64,000 nucleotides of DNA from Duganella sp. 1411 (GCF_017833525.1 NZ_JAFICD010000002.1:868001-932000), one strand, 5' to 3'. Numbered from the stretch's first letter, positions 1 through 9,321 are shown. The notes: generated by a model not told the origin, from the sequence alone. Numbers and translations: made by a program.

Positions 1-971
1 CCGCGCTGGGCCAGCGCGTGCAGCGGGCGCTCGCCGCTGTGGACCACGCGCTTGGGCCGGATCGCCGAGTAATACTCGTTCTCGATCTGCAGCCGGTTGG
101 TGTTGATCTGCACCCACTCGCCGGCGCGCCGCGTGCCCAGTTCGACATACGGCAGATAGGGGTGGTTCATCGCCGCCGCCAGGCTGGTGATATAGCTGTC
201 GAGCGTGTTGTAGTCGGGCGTCAGGCCGGCCTGGGCGTCGTTCTGGTAACCCATGTCGCTCATGCGCAGGCTGGTCGCGTACGGCAGGTACACCGTGTCG
301 GCCGACAGTTGCTCGAGCGGGAAGGCGCCGCCGCCCTGGAAGTGGTTCGACAGCGCCGGCGCGGCGCCGAACAGGTACATCAGCAGCCAGCCGTAGCGGC
401 GGAAGTTGCGGATCAGGGCGATGTAGCTTTCGGATTGGAAGCCCATCGCCGTCTCGCCGTCGCCCTCGACCGCGCGCAGCCGTTCCCACAGCTCCGGCGG
501 CAGCGAATAGTTGTAGTGGATGCCGGCGATGCACTGCATGCTTTTACCGTAGCGCAGCGCCAGGCCGCGCCGGTACACATGCTTGAGCATGCCGATGTGC
601 GAGGTGCCGTACCAGGCGATCGCGATGTCCTCCTCGGCCGGCAGGCGGCACGGCATCGAATGGCTCCACAACATTTCGTCGCCCAGCCCGCCGAACACGA
701 AGCGGTGCAGCGCGTCGTAGCCGTCGAGCATGGCGGCGGTGTCGCGCTCGGGCGGCGTGATCAGTTCGATCAGGGCCTCGGCGTAATCGGTGGTGATGGT
801 CGGATGGGTCAGGGCCGAACCGAGCGCGGGCGGGTGGGCGCTGGCCGCCAAGTGGCCGCGGCGGTCGACCCGCAGCGCCTCGCGTTCGATACCGCGCAGG
901 CCCTGCGCCAGCAGCGCCAGGCCGTCGGCGCCGTCCAACAGCGCCATGCGGCGCGTCAAAGATGAACTCAT
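1..971 (-). CDS. gshA: Glutamate-cysteine ligase GshA (3' end cut by window edge)
   Basis: First enzyme of glutathione synthesis: joins L-glutamate and L-cysteine with ATP in the cytosol. The reverse strand reads openly from ATG at 969-971 to the left edge (about 323 residues). It resembles the E. coli-type GshA family in order: a [12 protein letters not shown] segment near residue 28, [21 protein letters not shown], the [11 protein letters not shown] stretch and [12 protein letters not shown]. The family is about 520 residues long, so roughly 200 C-terminal residues lie outside. A GAAGG is present upstream but somewhat far from the start, so the exact start is moderately sure. It is transcribed away from the ferredoxin oxidoreductase gene, and the shared gap carries a 17-bp inverted repeat. 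gshB lies 13 kb away inside the same locus, so this may be a cluster-dedicated copy rather than the housekeeping gene. That is inference. Confidence 0.88.
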   Translation of the reverse strand, partial: MSSSLTRRMALLDGADGLALLAQGLRGIEREALRVDRRGHLAASAHPPALGSALTHPTITTDYAEALIELITPPERDTAAMLDGYDALHRFVFGGLGDEMLWSHSMPCRLPAEEDIAIAWYGTSHIGMLKHVYRRGLALRYGKSMQCIAGIHYNYSLPPELWERLRAVEGDGETAMGFQSESYIALIRNFRRYGWLLMYLFGAAPALSNHFQGGGAFPLEQLSADTVYLPYATSLRMSDMGYQNDAQAGLTPDYNTLDSYITSLAAAMNHPYLPYVELGTRRAGEWVQINTNRLQIENEYYSAIRPKRVVHSGERPLHALAQR

Positions 972-1054
972 AACTGTGCTGCCTTCACAAAAAAGGGAGG
1001 GTTCGGCTTGCCGTCTCGACAACAACGATAAGCCCGGGGCCGGCTGCGCACAAC

Positions 1055-1136
1055 TCGCAAATGCTGAGTGCCGGGATCAGCGGCGCTGAGGCCGGCCGGC
1101 ATCAGCGTTGTGGAGCGCTGCACTCAGCATTTGCGA
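1055..1136. repeat. 17-bp perfect inverted repeat between gshA and the oxidoreductase gene
   Basis: TCGCAAATGCTGAGTGC at 1055-1071 recurs as its exact reverse complement at 1120-1136, with 48 bases between. It lies in the 356-base divergent gap (972-1327). A TTGACA hexamer at 1165-1170 could be a -35 element for the rightward gene, but no convincing -10 follows at 17 bases. The repeat could be a paired operator for a regulator of both directions or a long RNA hairpin. Otherwise I see nothing in this gap. Confidence 0.6.
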
Positions 1137-1327
1137 ATTGCGCGGTGCGGCGCGGCCCCGTATCTTGACAATCGAATATCGATAGACGAAAAAGTTTGGT
1201 GGACGCGCTCCAGGCCGCAATCACGGCGGGCGCGCCGCCTTCCCCCCGTATCCGGCGCGCCGGAACGGTCCGCGTACACGAGGCACACCGACGCACACAT
1301 GGCAATGGGAGAATACAGGTGGAAGTG

Positions 1328-4300
1328 ATGGATAAGATGGTCGTGGGCGACCCGGGCGTTGTACGCCTGAGCAACTATGCGCTGGAAGACAACCTGCTGG
1401 CCCGCGACGGCCGCGTGTTCCTGACCGGCACCCAGGCGCTGGTGCGCCTGCCGCTGATGCAGCGCTGGCTCGACCGCGAGCGCGGCCTCGACACGGCCGG
1501 CTTCATCAGCGGCTACCGCGGCTCGCCGCTGGGCGGCTACGACCAGGCGCTGTGGCGCGCGCGCGGCGTGCTCGAGGCGCAGCAGATCCGCTTCCTGCCG
1601 GCCATCAACGAGGAGCTGGCCGCCACCGCCGTGCTGGGCAGCCAGCAGGTCGAGACCGACCCCGAGCGCACCGTCGCCGGCGTCTTCGCGCTGTGGTACG
1701 GCAAGGGGCCCGGCGTCGACCGCGCCGGCGACGCGCTCAAGCACGGCAACGTGTATGGCGCCTCGCCGCACGGCGGCGTGCTGGTGGTCGCCGGCGACGA
1801 CCACGGCTGCGTGTCGTCGTCGATGCCGCACCAGAGCGATTTCGCGATGCAGGGCTGGAACATGCCGATCGTCAATCCGGCCAGCATCGCCGACTACCTC
1901 GAATTCGGCCTGTACGGCTGGGCGCTGTCGCGCTTTTCCGGCATGTGGGTGGGGTTCAAGGCCATCTCCGAGACCGTCGAGAGCGGCGCCACGGTCGACC
2001 TCGACGCGGTGCGCACCCGCTTCGAGCAGCCGCCCGAGTACACGGTGCCGGCCGGCGGCCTGCACTACCGCTGGCCCGACCTGCCGGGCCTGCCCATCGA
2101 GACGCGCCACGCGCACAAGCTGGCCGCCGTGCACGCGTTCGCGCGCGCCAACGCGATCGACCGGCTGCTGTGCCCCAGCCCCGCCGCCGAGATCGGCATC
2201 GTCACCTGCGGCAAGGCCCACCTCGACGTGCTCGAGGCGCTGCGCCGCCTGGGCCTGGGGCTCGACGCGCTCGAGCGCGCCGGCGTGCGCCTCTACAAGG
2301 TCGGGCTCAGCTATCCGCTCGAGCCGACCCGGCTGGGGCGCTTCAAGGACGGCTTGAAGGAAATCCTGGTGATCGAGGAAAAGGGGCCGGTGGTCGAGCA
2401 GCAGATCCGCAACCTGTTCTACAACCTGCCCGACGGCGCCCGCCCGCTGGTGCTGGGCAAGCTCGACGCCGGCGGCGCGCCGCTGCTGCCGGCCCAGGGC
2501 GAACTGCGCCCCTCGCGCGTGGCCGGCGTGCTGGCGGCCTGGCTGGCGCGCCACCATCCGGGGCTCGACCGCCGCGCCCTGCTGCCCGGCTTCGCGCCGG
2601 CCGCGCCGCTGTCGAACGCCGCCGACGGCGTGCGGCGCCTGCCGTACTTCTGTTCCGGCTGCCCGCACAACAGCTCGACCAAGGTGCCGGCCGGCTCGCG
2701 CGCCCAGGCCGGCATCGGCTGCCACTTCATGGCCTCGTGGATGGAGCGCGACACCACCGGACTGATCCAGATGGGCGGCGAGGGCGTCGACTGGGTGGCC
2801 CATTCGATGTTCAGCGCCACCCCGCACGTGTTCCAGAACCTCGGCGACGGCACCTATTTCCACTCGGGCTTCCTGGCGATCCGCCAGGCCATCGCCGGGC
2901 GCGCCAACATCACCTACAAGATCCTCTACAACGACGCCGTGGCCATGACCGGCGGCCAGCCGATCGACGGCAACCTGGCGGTCGACGCCATCGCCTGGCA
3001 AGTGCACGCCGAGGGCGCCCGGGCGATCGCCGTGGTCAGCGACGCGCCGGAGAAATACGCCGGCCTGCGCGGCCGCTTCCCGCCGCCGGCCACCTTCCAC
3101 GGGCGCGACGAGCTCGACGCGGTGCAGCGGCGCCTGCGCGAGATCGCGGGGGTCACCGTGCTGATCTACGACCAGACCTGCTCGGCCGAGCTGCGCCGGC
3201 GCCGCAAGAAAAAGCAATTGCCCGAGCCGGCGCGCCGGCTGGTCATCAACAGCGCCGTATGCGAAGGCTGCGGCGATTGCGGCGCCGCCTCGAACTGCAT
3301 GTCGCTCACGCCGCTCGAGACCGACTACGGCCGCAAGCGCGCGATCGACCAATCGTCGTGCAACAAGGACTACTCGTGCGCCGACGGCTTTTGCCCCAGT
3401 TTCGTCTCGGTGCGCGGCGGCGCCCTGCGCAAGGCGGCCGCGGCCGAGGTCGACCCGCAGGCGCTGCGGCGCGCCGCCGCCGCCCTGCCGGCGCCGGCCG
3501 CGCACGCCTGGCAGGGCCCCTACAACCTGCTGGTGACGGGCGTCGGCGGCACCGGCGTGGTGACGGTCGGCGCGCTGGTGTCGATGGCCGCCCACCTTGA
3601 GGGAAAGCAGGCCTCGGTGCTCGACTTCATGGGCTTCGCGCAAAAAGGCGGCGCCGTGCTGTCGTTCGTGCGCCTGGCCCTGGCCGGCGCCGACCTGCAC
3701 CAGGCCCGCATCGACGTCGGCCAGAGCGACGCCATGCTCGCTTGCGACATGGTGGTGGGCGCCGGCGCCGACGCGCTGCAGACCCTGCGCCACGGCCACA
3801 CCCGGGTGGTCGCCAACACCCACCGCTTCCCCACCGCCGCCATGGTGCGCGATCCGGACGCGCCGCACCACGCCGGCGCGCTGATGGACAAGCTGCACCA
3901 CGCCGTCGGCGCCGAACGCGTGGCCGAATGCGACGGCCAGGCGCTGGCGCGCCAGCTGATGGGCGATACCGTCACGGCCAACATCCTGCTGATGGGCTTT
4001 GCCTGGCAGCGCGGCCTGATCCCGGTCGGCCTGGCGGCGCTCGAACGGGCCATCGCGCTCAACGGCGTGGCGGTCGACGCCAACCTGACCGCCTTCGCCG
4101 CCGGGCGCCTGGCCGCCAGCGGCGCGCCGCTGCCGCGCGGCCTGGCCGAGGCGCCGGCGGCGCCGCCGGACGACAGCCTCGAGGCCTTGGTGGCGCGCCG
4201 CGGCGCGATGCTGGCGCGCTACCAGAACGCCGCGCTGGCGGCGCATTTCGAAGCCTTCGTGGCCCGCGTGCGCGAGCGCGAGCGCGCCGTGCTGGGCGCC

Positions 4301-4870
4301 GCGGCGGCGCCGGCGCTGTCGCTGGCGGTGGCGCGTAACTACAGCAAGCTGCTGGCCTACAAGGACGAATACGAGGTGGCGCGGCTGTTTTCGGACGGCC
4401 AGTTCCAGCGCGAGCTGCGCCAGCAGTTCGAGGGCGATCTGACGCTGACCTTCCACATGGCGCCGCCGCTGCTGGGCACGCGCAAGCGCGCCTTCGGCCC
4501 GTGGCTGGGCCGGCTGCTGCCGGTGCTGGCCAAGGGCAAGTGCCTGCGCGGCACCCGGCTCGACGTGTTCGGCTACAGCGCCGAGCGGCGCCGCGAGCGC
4601 CAGCTGATCGGCGACTACGCGGCGCGCCTCGAGGCGCTGCTGCCGCGCCTGACGGCGCAGAACCTGGCCGCCGTCGTCGCGCTGGCCGAGCTGCCGCAGA
4701 CCATCCGCGGCTACGGCCACGTCAAGCTGGCCAGCATCGACGCGGCCGAACAGCGCGCGGCCGCGCTGCTGGCCGCGCTCGATCAGCCGGTGCCGCCGGC
4801 CGCGGCCGTGACTGCGGCGCCGCCGGCGCGCCCGCCGATGCGCACCATCGCCATCCGGCGCTACCAATGA
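1328..4870 (+). CDS. Indolepyruvate (arylpyruvate) ferredoxin oxidoreductase, fused alpha/beta subunits
   Basis: Oxidative decarboxylation of an aryl-2-oxoacid (indolepyruvate or phenylpyruvate) to the aryl-acetyl-CoA, with electrons passed to ferredoxin. The protein is about 1180 residues long, the size of fused IorA-IorB proteins of proteobacteria. An N-terminal pyruvate-oxidoreductase-like region is followed by a TPP-binding segment beginning GDGTYFHSG near residue 506. A ferredoxin-like domain lies near residues 640-690 with cysteine runs CEGCGDCG and CNKDYSCADGFC. The gamma domain starts with GVGGTGVVTVG near residue 735. ATG at 1328 is chosen because GGTGGA lies just upstream and the upstream extension has no family character. 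A DASS transporter follows after 100 bases on the same strand. In Phaeobacter an ior gene makes phenylacetyl-CoA for tropodithietic acid, so this copy could feed the cluster to its right. It could equally serve ordinary aromatic amino acid catabolism. Confidence 0.88.
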   Translation: MDKMVVGDPGVVRLSNYALEDNLLARDGRVFLTGTQALVRLPLMQRWLDRERGLDTAGFISGYRGSPLGGYDQALWRARGVLEAQQIRFLPAINEELAATAVLGSQQVETDPERTVAGVFALWYGKGPGVDRAGDALKHGNVYGASPHGGVLVVAGDDHGCVSSSMPHQSDFAMQGWNMPIVNPASIADYLEFGLYGWALSRFSGMWVGFKAISETVESGATVDLDAVRTRFEQPPEYTVPAGGLHYRWPDLPGLPIETRHAHKLAAVHAFARANAIDRLLCPSPAAEIGIVTCGKAHLDVLEALRRLGLGLDALERAGVRLYKVGLSYPLEPTRLGRFKDGLKEILVIEEKGPVVEQQIRNLFYNLPDGARPLVLGKLDAGGAPLLPAQGELRPSRVAGVLAAWLARHHPGLDRRALLPGFAPAAPLSNAADGVRRLPYFCSGCPHNSSTKVPAGSRAQAGIGCHFMASWMERDTTGLIQMGGEGVDWVAHSMFSATPHVFQNLGDGTYFHSGFLAIRQAIAGRANITYKILYNDAVAMTGGQPIDGNLAVDAIAWQVHAEGARAIAVVSDAPEKYAGLRGRFPPPATFHGRDELDAVQRRLREIAGVTVLIYDQTCSAELRRRRKKKQLPEPARRLVINSAVCEGCGDCGAASNCMSLTPLETDYGRKRAIDQSSCNKDYSCADGFCPSFVSVRGGALRKAAAAEVDPQALRRAAAALPAPAAHAWQGPYNLLVTGVGGTGVVTVGALVSMAAHLEGKQASVLDFMGFAQKGGAVLSFVRLALAGADLHQARIDVGQSDAMLACDMVVGAGADALQTLRHGHTRVVANTHRFPTAAMVRDPDAPHHAGALMDKLHHAVGAERVAECDGQALARQLMGDTVTANILLMGFAWQRGLIPVGLAALERAIALNGVAVDANLTAFAAGRLAASGAPLPRGLAEAPAAPPDDSLEALVARRGAMLARYQNAALAAHFEAFVARVRERERAVLGAAAAPALSLAVARNYSKLLAYKDEYEVARLFSDGQFQRELRQQFEGDLTLTFHMAPPLLGTRKRAFGPWLGRLLPVLAKGKCLRGTRLDVFGYSAERRRERQLIGDYAARLEALLPRLTAQNLAAVVALAELPQTIRGYGHVKLASIDAAEQRAAALLAALDQPVPPAAAVTAAPPARPPMRTIAIRRYQ

Positions 4871-4970
4871 GTCCCGCGCCAGCGGCCCGCCCGGGCCGTC
4901 CGGCCGCGGCCGCTTCCCCCACCCACCGGCGCGGCGGCCATGCGGCCGCCGCCCGCTCCGGAGTTGTCCA

Positions 4971-6371
4971 TTGAAGACCCTGTCCCTCGCCCTCCCCGTC
5001 CCCGGCGCGCGCACCCGCGCGCTGGTCGCCATCGCCGCCCTGACCGGCGCCAGCGGCCTGGCCGCCTCGCTCTACCTGCCGGCGCCGATGGCGAGCGTGG
5101 TCGCGCTGCTGGTGTTTTGCATCAGCATGTGGGCCACCGCGCTGGTGCCGGAGTATTGGCCGGCGCTGGCCTTCTTCCTGGTGGCGATGCTGGGCGGCAT
5201 GGCGCCGGCGCAGACGGTGTTCTCCGGCCTGCAGTCGACCACCTTCTGGCTGCTGTTCAGCGGCGCCGTCATGGGCGCGGCCATCGGCCACACCGGCCTG
5301 GGCAAGCGCGCCGCCGCCATCCTGTCGCGCATGCTGGGCAAGCGCTACGGCGGCGTCGTCGCCGGCATCGTGCTGTTCAGCGTGGCGCTGGCGTTCGTCA
5401 TGCCCTCGGGCATGGGCCGGGTGGTGCTGCTGATCCCGATCACCATCGCCGTCGCCGACCACATCGGCTACGGACCGGGCCACAACGGCCGCACCGGCAT
5501 GCTGATGGCGGCCAGCTTTTCGAGCTTCCTGCCGACCTTCGCGATCCTGCCGTCGAACGCGCCCAACATGATCTTGTCGGGCATGGCGGAAAACCTGTAC
5601 GGCGTGCACATCTCGTACGTCGGCTACCTGGCGCTGCACTTCCCGGTGCTGGGCGCGCTCAAGTCGGTGCTGCTGGTCGGGCTGATCCTGTGGATGTTCC
5701 CCGCCGCCGACCCGGCGCGCGCGGCCGCGCCGGCGCCGCAAGGGCCGATGTCGGCGCGCGAGAGCGCGCTGGCGGTGGTGCTGGGCCTGTGCCTGGCGCT
5801 GTGGATGACCGACGGCCTGCACCACCTGTCGCCGGCCTGGATCGGCCTGGCCGCCGCGCTGGTCTGCCTGTGGCCGGGCGCCGACCTGACGTCGGCCAAA
5901 TGCCTGAACCAGGAAATCAACTACGGCTCGCTGCTGTTCGTGGCCGCCGTGATGGGGCTGGGCGCGGTGATCTCGCAAAGCGGCCTGGGCGAGGCGGTGG
6001 TGCGCGGCCTGGGCCGGCACGCGCGCTTCGCCGCCGACACCCCGGTGTGGAACGTCACCGTGCTGGCGTGGATCTCGACGGCGGTCTCGCTGGTGACCAA
6101 CCTGGCCGGGGTGCCGGCGACGATGACGCCGCTGGCCAAGGACCTGGCGGCGGCCACCGGCCTGCCGCTGCTGACGGTGTTGATGACCCAGGTGCTGGCA
6201 TTTTCCAACGTGTGCCTGCCGTACCAGGCGCCGCCGCTGATTTTCGCGATGCAAGCTGCCAACTTGCAAGTTGGAGCCGTCACCCGTTTATGCCTGGGCC
6301 TGTTCGTGCTCAGCCTGCTTGTGCTGACCCCGCTGGACCTGCTGTGGTGGCGCGTGCTGGGCCTGTTGTAG
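4971..6371 (+). CDS. DASS/SLC13-family anion transporter
   Basis: Inner-membrane permease of the divalent-anion:sodium symporter type, about 466 residues. It is almost entirely hydrophobic, with roughly eleven to twelve membrane segments. The paired helical hairpins typical of the family contain SNAPNMILSG (about residue 195) and, in the second half, a TNLAGVPATMTPLAKD stretch (about residue 382). The start is taken as TTG at 4971 because GGAG lies eight bases upstream and no ATG fits. It follows the ferredoxin oxidoreductase gene by 100 bases and is probably cotranscribed. The substrate cannot be read from sequence. Dicarboxylates are the usual cargo, but in this setting export or uptake of an aromatic or tropone carboxylate is possible. 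Confidence 0.8.
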   Translation: MKTLSLALPVPGARTRALVAIAALTGASGLAASLYLPAPMASVVALLVFCISMWATALVPEYWPALAFFLVAMLGGMAPAQTVFSGLQSTTFWLLFSGAVMGAAIGHTGLGKRAAAILSRMLGKRYGGVVAGIVLFSVALAFVMPSGMGRVVLLIPITIAVADHIGYGPGHNGRTGMLMAASFSSFLPTFAILPSNAPNMILSGMAENLYGVHISYVGYLALHFPVLGALKSVLLVGLILWMFPAADPARAAAPAPQGPMSARESALAVVLGLCLALWMTDGLHHLSPAWIGLAAALVCLWPGADLTSAKCLNQEINYGSLLFVAAVMGLGAVISQSGLGEAVVRGLGRHARFAADTPVWNVTVLAWISTAVSLVTNLAGVPATMTPLAKDLAAATGLPLLTVLMTQVLAFSNVCLPYQAPPLIFAMQAANLQVGAVTRLCLGLFVLSLLVLTPLDLLWWRVLGLL

Positions 6372-6453
6372 CGGCGCGTCGCGGCGCCGCCGGCACGTTA
6401 AATAATCACCACGTCGAAAGTATTGTCATCGGCACACTCTTAACATATTCGCA

Positions 6454-6459
6454 TATAAT
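6454..6459 (+). promoter_or_regulatory. Possible -10 element of the LysR gene
   Basis: TATAAT at 6454-6459 lies in an AT-rich patch unlike its surroundings. The hexamer 17 bases upstream (GGCACA) is a poor -35, as expected for an activator-dependent promoter. GCATAT occurs at 6451-6456 and 6475-6480. This is a weak call from pattern only. Confidence 0.35.
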
Positions 6460-6527
6460 CTTTAGGTGGAAAACGCATATGGATATTTGGTAGTTAAACC
6501 GTCTTTCAACTTCATGGAACCCCCATC

Positions 6528-7415
6528 ATGGAAATCCATCACCTGAAAACCTTCGCCGCGGTGGCGCGCGAAGGCAGCATCACCCGCGCCTCCGAACGCC
6601 TGTTCCTGAGCCAGCCCGCGGTCAGTGCCCATGTCAAGGCGATGGAAGATTATCTTGGCCTGACCCTGTTTGAACGCACGGCGCGCGGCATGAGCCTGAC
6701 CAGCAACGGCCAGCGCATCCTGGCCAAGGCCGAACGCACGCTCAACATCCATCGCGAGCTGCTCGACGAGGCCAACCACATCAAGGGCCGCCTGGCCGGC
6801 CGGCTGCGCATCGGCGTCGGCGGCCAGTCCAACAACGAGGCCATCGGGCGCCTGGTGCGGCGCTTTTCGGAACACCATCCGGAGGTCGAGGTCTCGCTCG
6901 AGCACGGCAGTTCCAACGGCACCCTGGCGGGCATCCGCAACGGCCTGCTCGACGCCGGCTTCTACAACGAGTCGCGCAACCCCGACGAGGACCTGGTCAC
7001 CATCGAGGTGGCGCGCTTTCCCGTGTACGTGGCGGCGCCGGCCGGCATGTTCGACACCAGCGTGCCGCTCGACTGGGCCACGCTGGCCGACGTGCCGTGG
7101 ATCTTCGCCCCCTCCAGCCTGTGCTGCGGCGGCGCCGCCGAACACCTGTTCAAGACGCGCAATTTCCGCCCGCGCCGCATCATCAGCATCGACCGCGAAA
7201 GCGTCACCCGCTCGATGCTGATCGAGCGGCTCGGGGTCGGCCTGCTGCACGGCGAGACCGCGCTCGAGGCGCAGCGCCTGGGCGAGATCGACATCCTGTG
7301 CATCGCCCAGTCGTCGGTGCGCAACCTGTTCGCGCACCTGGCCTCGCGCGCCGCCGAACCGCTGTTCGTGGCGATCAACGAGGCCCTGGGCGAAGCGGGC
7401 ATGCTGGCGGCCTGA
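6528..7415 (+). CDS. LysR-family transcriptional regulator (TdaA-like by position)
   Basis: A 295-residue protein with the standard LysR layout. The N-terminal winged helix-turn-helix (residues 1-60) contains LKTFAAVAREGSITRASERL and LSQPAVSAHVKAMEDYLG. A linker helix follows, then an effector-binding domain from about residue 90. The start ATG at 6528 gives the canonical MEIHHLKTF opening. It lies between the oxidoreductase/transporter pair and the eight-gene minus-strand operon, whose last gene ends 20 bases beyond its stop. In the tropodithietic acid cluster of Phaeobacter a LysR protein, TdaA, activates the biosynthetic genes. The gene content here suggests the same job, with an aromatic or tropone acid as candidate inducer. 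That assignment is inference; the family call is firm. Confidence 0.9.
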   Translation: MEIHHLKTFAAVAREGSITRASERLFLSQPAVSAHVKAMEDYLGLTLFERTARGMSLTSNGQRILAKAERTLNIHRELLDEANHIKGRLAGRLRIGVGGQSNNEAIGRLVRRFSEHHPEVEVSLEHGSSNGTLAGIRNGLLDAGFYNESRNPDEDLVTIEVARFPVYVAAPAGMFDTSVPLDWATLADVPWIFAPSSLCCGGAAEHLFKTRNFRPRRIISIDRESVTRSMLIERLGVGLLHGETALEAQRLGEIDILCIAQSSVRNLFAHLASRAAEPLFVAINEALGEAGMLAA

Positions 7416-7435
7416 ACCGCCAGCAGGCGGCGCGG

Positions 7436-8563
7436 CTAGCCGGCCAGGCGCTGCATCTGGTTGAAGATGTTTTTGCGGTGCATCTCCTCGGTGCCGCCGA
7501 CGCTGGCGAAGCCGAGCGCGTCGCGCAGCAGGCCGGCGACGCGGCCGTTGTGGTAGCCGAGGCTGCCGTACAGCTTGACCAGGCTGGTCGCGCTGGCGAT
7601 CAGGTCGTCGGAGCCGACCAGCTTGGCGATCGAACAGCTCATCAGCGCTTCCGGCCGGCCGTCGAGCAGCTGCGACAGCGCGCCCAACGCCAGCCAGCGC
7701 GAACGCTCCATGCCGACCCGGATGTCGACCAGGCGCCGCTGCACGTGCTGGTGCTGGTCGATGCTGCTGTCGAAGCTGGTGCGGCCGGCGGCGTAGCGCA
7801 TCGCCTCGTCCAGGTGCGGGGCGATCAAATTGGCCGCCGCCAGGCCGTAGTACAGGCGCCCCAGCGAGATGGTGTCGATCAGCGTGGCCAGGCCGCGTCC
7901 GGGCGCGCCGAGCAGCTGCGAGGCGGCCACCGGCACCGCGTCGAAGTGCAGCGCGCCGGTGGGCAGGTTGCGGTTGCCCAGCTTGTCGTCCACCAGGCCG
8001 GCGCGCAGGCCGGGGCTGTCGCGGTCGATCAGCGCCAGCGCGATGCCGTTGCGCTCGCCGTCCGCCAGCCGGCACACGATCAGCGCGAAATCCATGATCG
8101 GCGCGTGCGCGATATTGTATTTGCCGCCGTCGAGCACATAGCCGCCGGCCACCGCGCTGAGCGTGCTCTGGACGCTGCGCACGTCGGTGCCCGTGCCCGG
8201 CTCGGCGATGCCGGTGGCGCTGATCTCGCCGCGCAGGATGGCGCCGAAGTAGCGGTCGCGCTGCGCCTCGCTGCCGTGGCGCGCCAGGCCGCGCACCATG
8301 CCCGCCTGGGCGATCACCGACAGCGCCAGTTCCGGCGCGCCGATGGTCGAGGTCAGGCCGTCGAGGGCGGCCGTGAAGGCCCACCAGTCGCCCTGCGCGT
8401 GGTCGGCGCCGGGCACGATCAGGCGCCACAGGCCGGCCTCGCGCAGGCGGTGCCAGCCGTCAAAGTCGAATCCCTCGGCGCGGGCATCGGCGCCGGCGGC
8501 GATCTCGGCGCCGATGGCGGCGTAGCGTTGGCGTAGCTCGCCGTGTTGCGGTGTGAATAGCAT
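7436..8563 (-). CDS. Acyl-CoA-dehydrogenase-like flavoprotein (TdaE-like)
   Basis: A 375-residue protein with the acyl-CoA dehydrogenase fold. It has an N-terminal helical domain, a middle FAD segment with GIAEPGTGTDVRSVQ, and a C-terminal helical domain with YGSLGYHNGRV. The C-terminal motif that normally carries the catalytic glutamate before Gly-Thr reads VGGTEEMHR, so residue 356 is glycine and the usual base is missing. Start ATG at 8561-8563 is preceded by GAGG at good spacing. In tropodithietic acid synthesis TdaE belongs to this family and performs ring dehydrogenation, thioester cleavage and epoxidation with oxygen rather than plain beta-oxidation. The missing glutamate fits a changed chemistry. 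It is the last gene of the operon, 62 bases after the GST gene. Confidence 0.85.
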   Translation of the reverse strand: MLFTPQHGELRQRYAAIGAEIAAGADARAEGFDFDGWHRLREAGLWRLIVPGADHAQGDWWAFTAALDGLTSTIGAPELALSVIAQAGMVRGLARHGSEAQRDRYFGAILRGEISATGIAEPGTGTDVRSVQSTLSAVAGGYVLDGGKYNIAHAPIMDFALIVCRLADGERNGIALALIDRDSPGLRAGLVDDKLGNRNLPTGALHFDAVPVAASQLLGAPGRGLATLIDTISLGRLYYGLAAANLIAPHLDEAMRYAAGRTSFDSSIDQHQHVQRRLVDIRVGMERSRWLALGALSQLLDGRPEALMSCSIAKLVGSDDLIASATSLVKLYGSLGYHNGRVAGLLRDALGFASVGGTEEMHRKNIFNQMQRLAG

Positions 8564-8625
8564 GGTGAAACCTCGTGGGTCGGTGTGGGGGGAAGCGCCG
8601 GCGGCGGCTGCGGCCGGCGGGAAGG

Positions 8626-9321
8626 CTAGTGGTCGGACAGCGTGACGGAGCGGCCGACGCCGCCATGCAGGTCGAGGCAGCGCTCGAACCAGGCGCTGAC
8701 CGGATCGTCGGCCGGCAGCAGCGCGTGCGGCAAGGTGATGCGCGCCCACTGCAGCACGCCGAACAGGATGTAGTCGGCGAACAGCGGCTGCTGCCCGCCC
8801 AGCCACGGCTGTTTGGCCAGCACCCCGCGCAGCGGCGCGAACTTGGCCGGCAGCGCCGCCAGTTCGACCTCGCGCGTGGCCGCGGCCTGCTCGAGCGTCA
8901 TGCCGAAGCGCTTTTCGCGCGCCGCGCGGAAATAGGCCTGGTCGGCCGGCGACATCAGCGCGTGCATGTCCATGGCGGCGACGGCCGACACCGGCGGATG
9001 GATCACCGCCTGGCTGAAGCTTTCGACGAAGCGCGCCATGGCCTGGCCGCCGGGCCCGCCGAACAGGGTGGGGCCGTCCGGATAGGCGCGCTCGAGGTGG
9101 ACGGCGATCTCGAAGCTGTCGCCCTCCAGGTGGCCGTTGTCGTTGAGCACCGGCACGCTCTTGAAGGAGCCATCCTCGATGGCGGCGATGTCGGCGAACG
9201 ACACCGGCCGCACCTCGGCGCGCACGCCCTTGTGGCGCAGCGCCATGATGATCTTCCAGACGTGGGGCGAATAATGGCGCCGGCCGTCGGCGGCGCACAG
9301 GCTGTACAGGATAACGGACAT
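8626..9321 (-). CDS. Glutathione S-transferase, beta-etherase-like (TdaB-like)
   Basis: A 231-residue cytosolic GST. The N-terminal thioredoxin-like half has an opening typical of the LigE/LigF beta-etherase clade: LYSLCAADGRRHYSPHVWK, then ALRHKG. The glutathione-site signatures SVPVLNDNG and GDSFEIAVHLE follow. The C-terminal helical half starts near residue 90. AAAGGA precedes the ATG at 9319-9321. It lies 26 bases after the HFCD flavoprotein gene. TdaB of Phaeobacter is described as a beta-etherase-like GST in the tropodithietic acid cluster. Here it would add glutathione or a related thiol to an oxidised tropone ring. Its presence beside two glutathione-synthesis genes supports glutathione as the thiol, but this is inferred. 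Confidence 0.88.
   Translation of the reverse strand: MSVILYSLCAADGRRHYSPHVWKIIMALRHKGVRAEVRPVSFADIAAIEDGSFKSVPVLNDNGHLEGDSFEIAVHLERAYPDGPTLFGGPGGQAMARFVESFSQAVIHPPVSAVAAMDMHALMSPADQAYFRAAREKRFGMTLEQAAATREVELAALPAKFAPLRGVLAKQPWLGGQQPLFADYILFGVLQWARITLPHALLPADDPVSAWFERCLDLHGGVGRSVTLSDH

Noticed and set aside
1124..5032. Minus-strand open frame of 1302 codons opposite the oxidoreductase gene
   Set aside because: It is rich in Arg, Gly and Ala with no recognisable domain, as expected for a shadow frame in high-GC DNA. The plus strand carries a complete, motif-rich enzyme.
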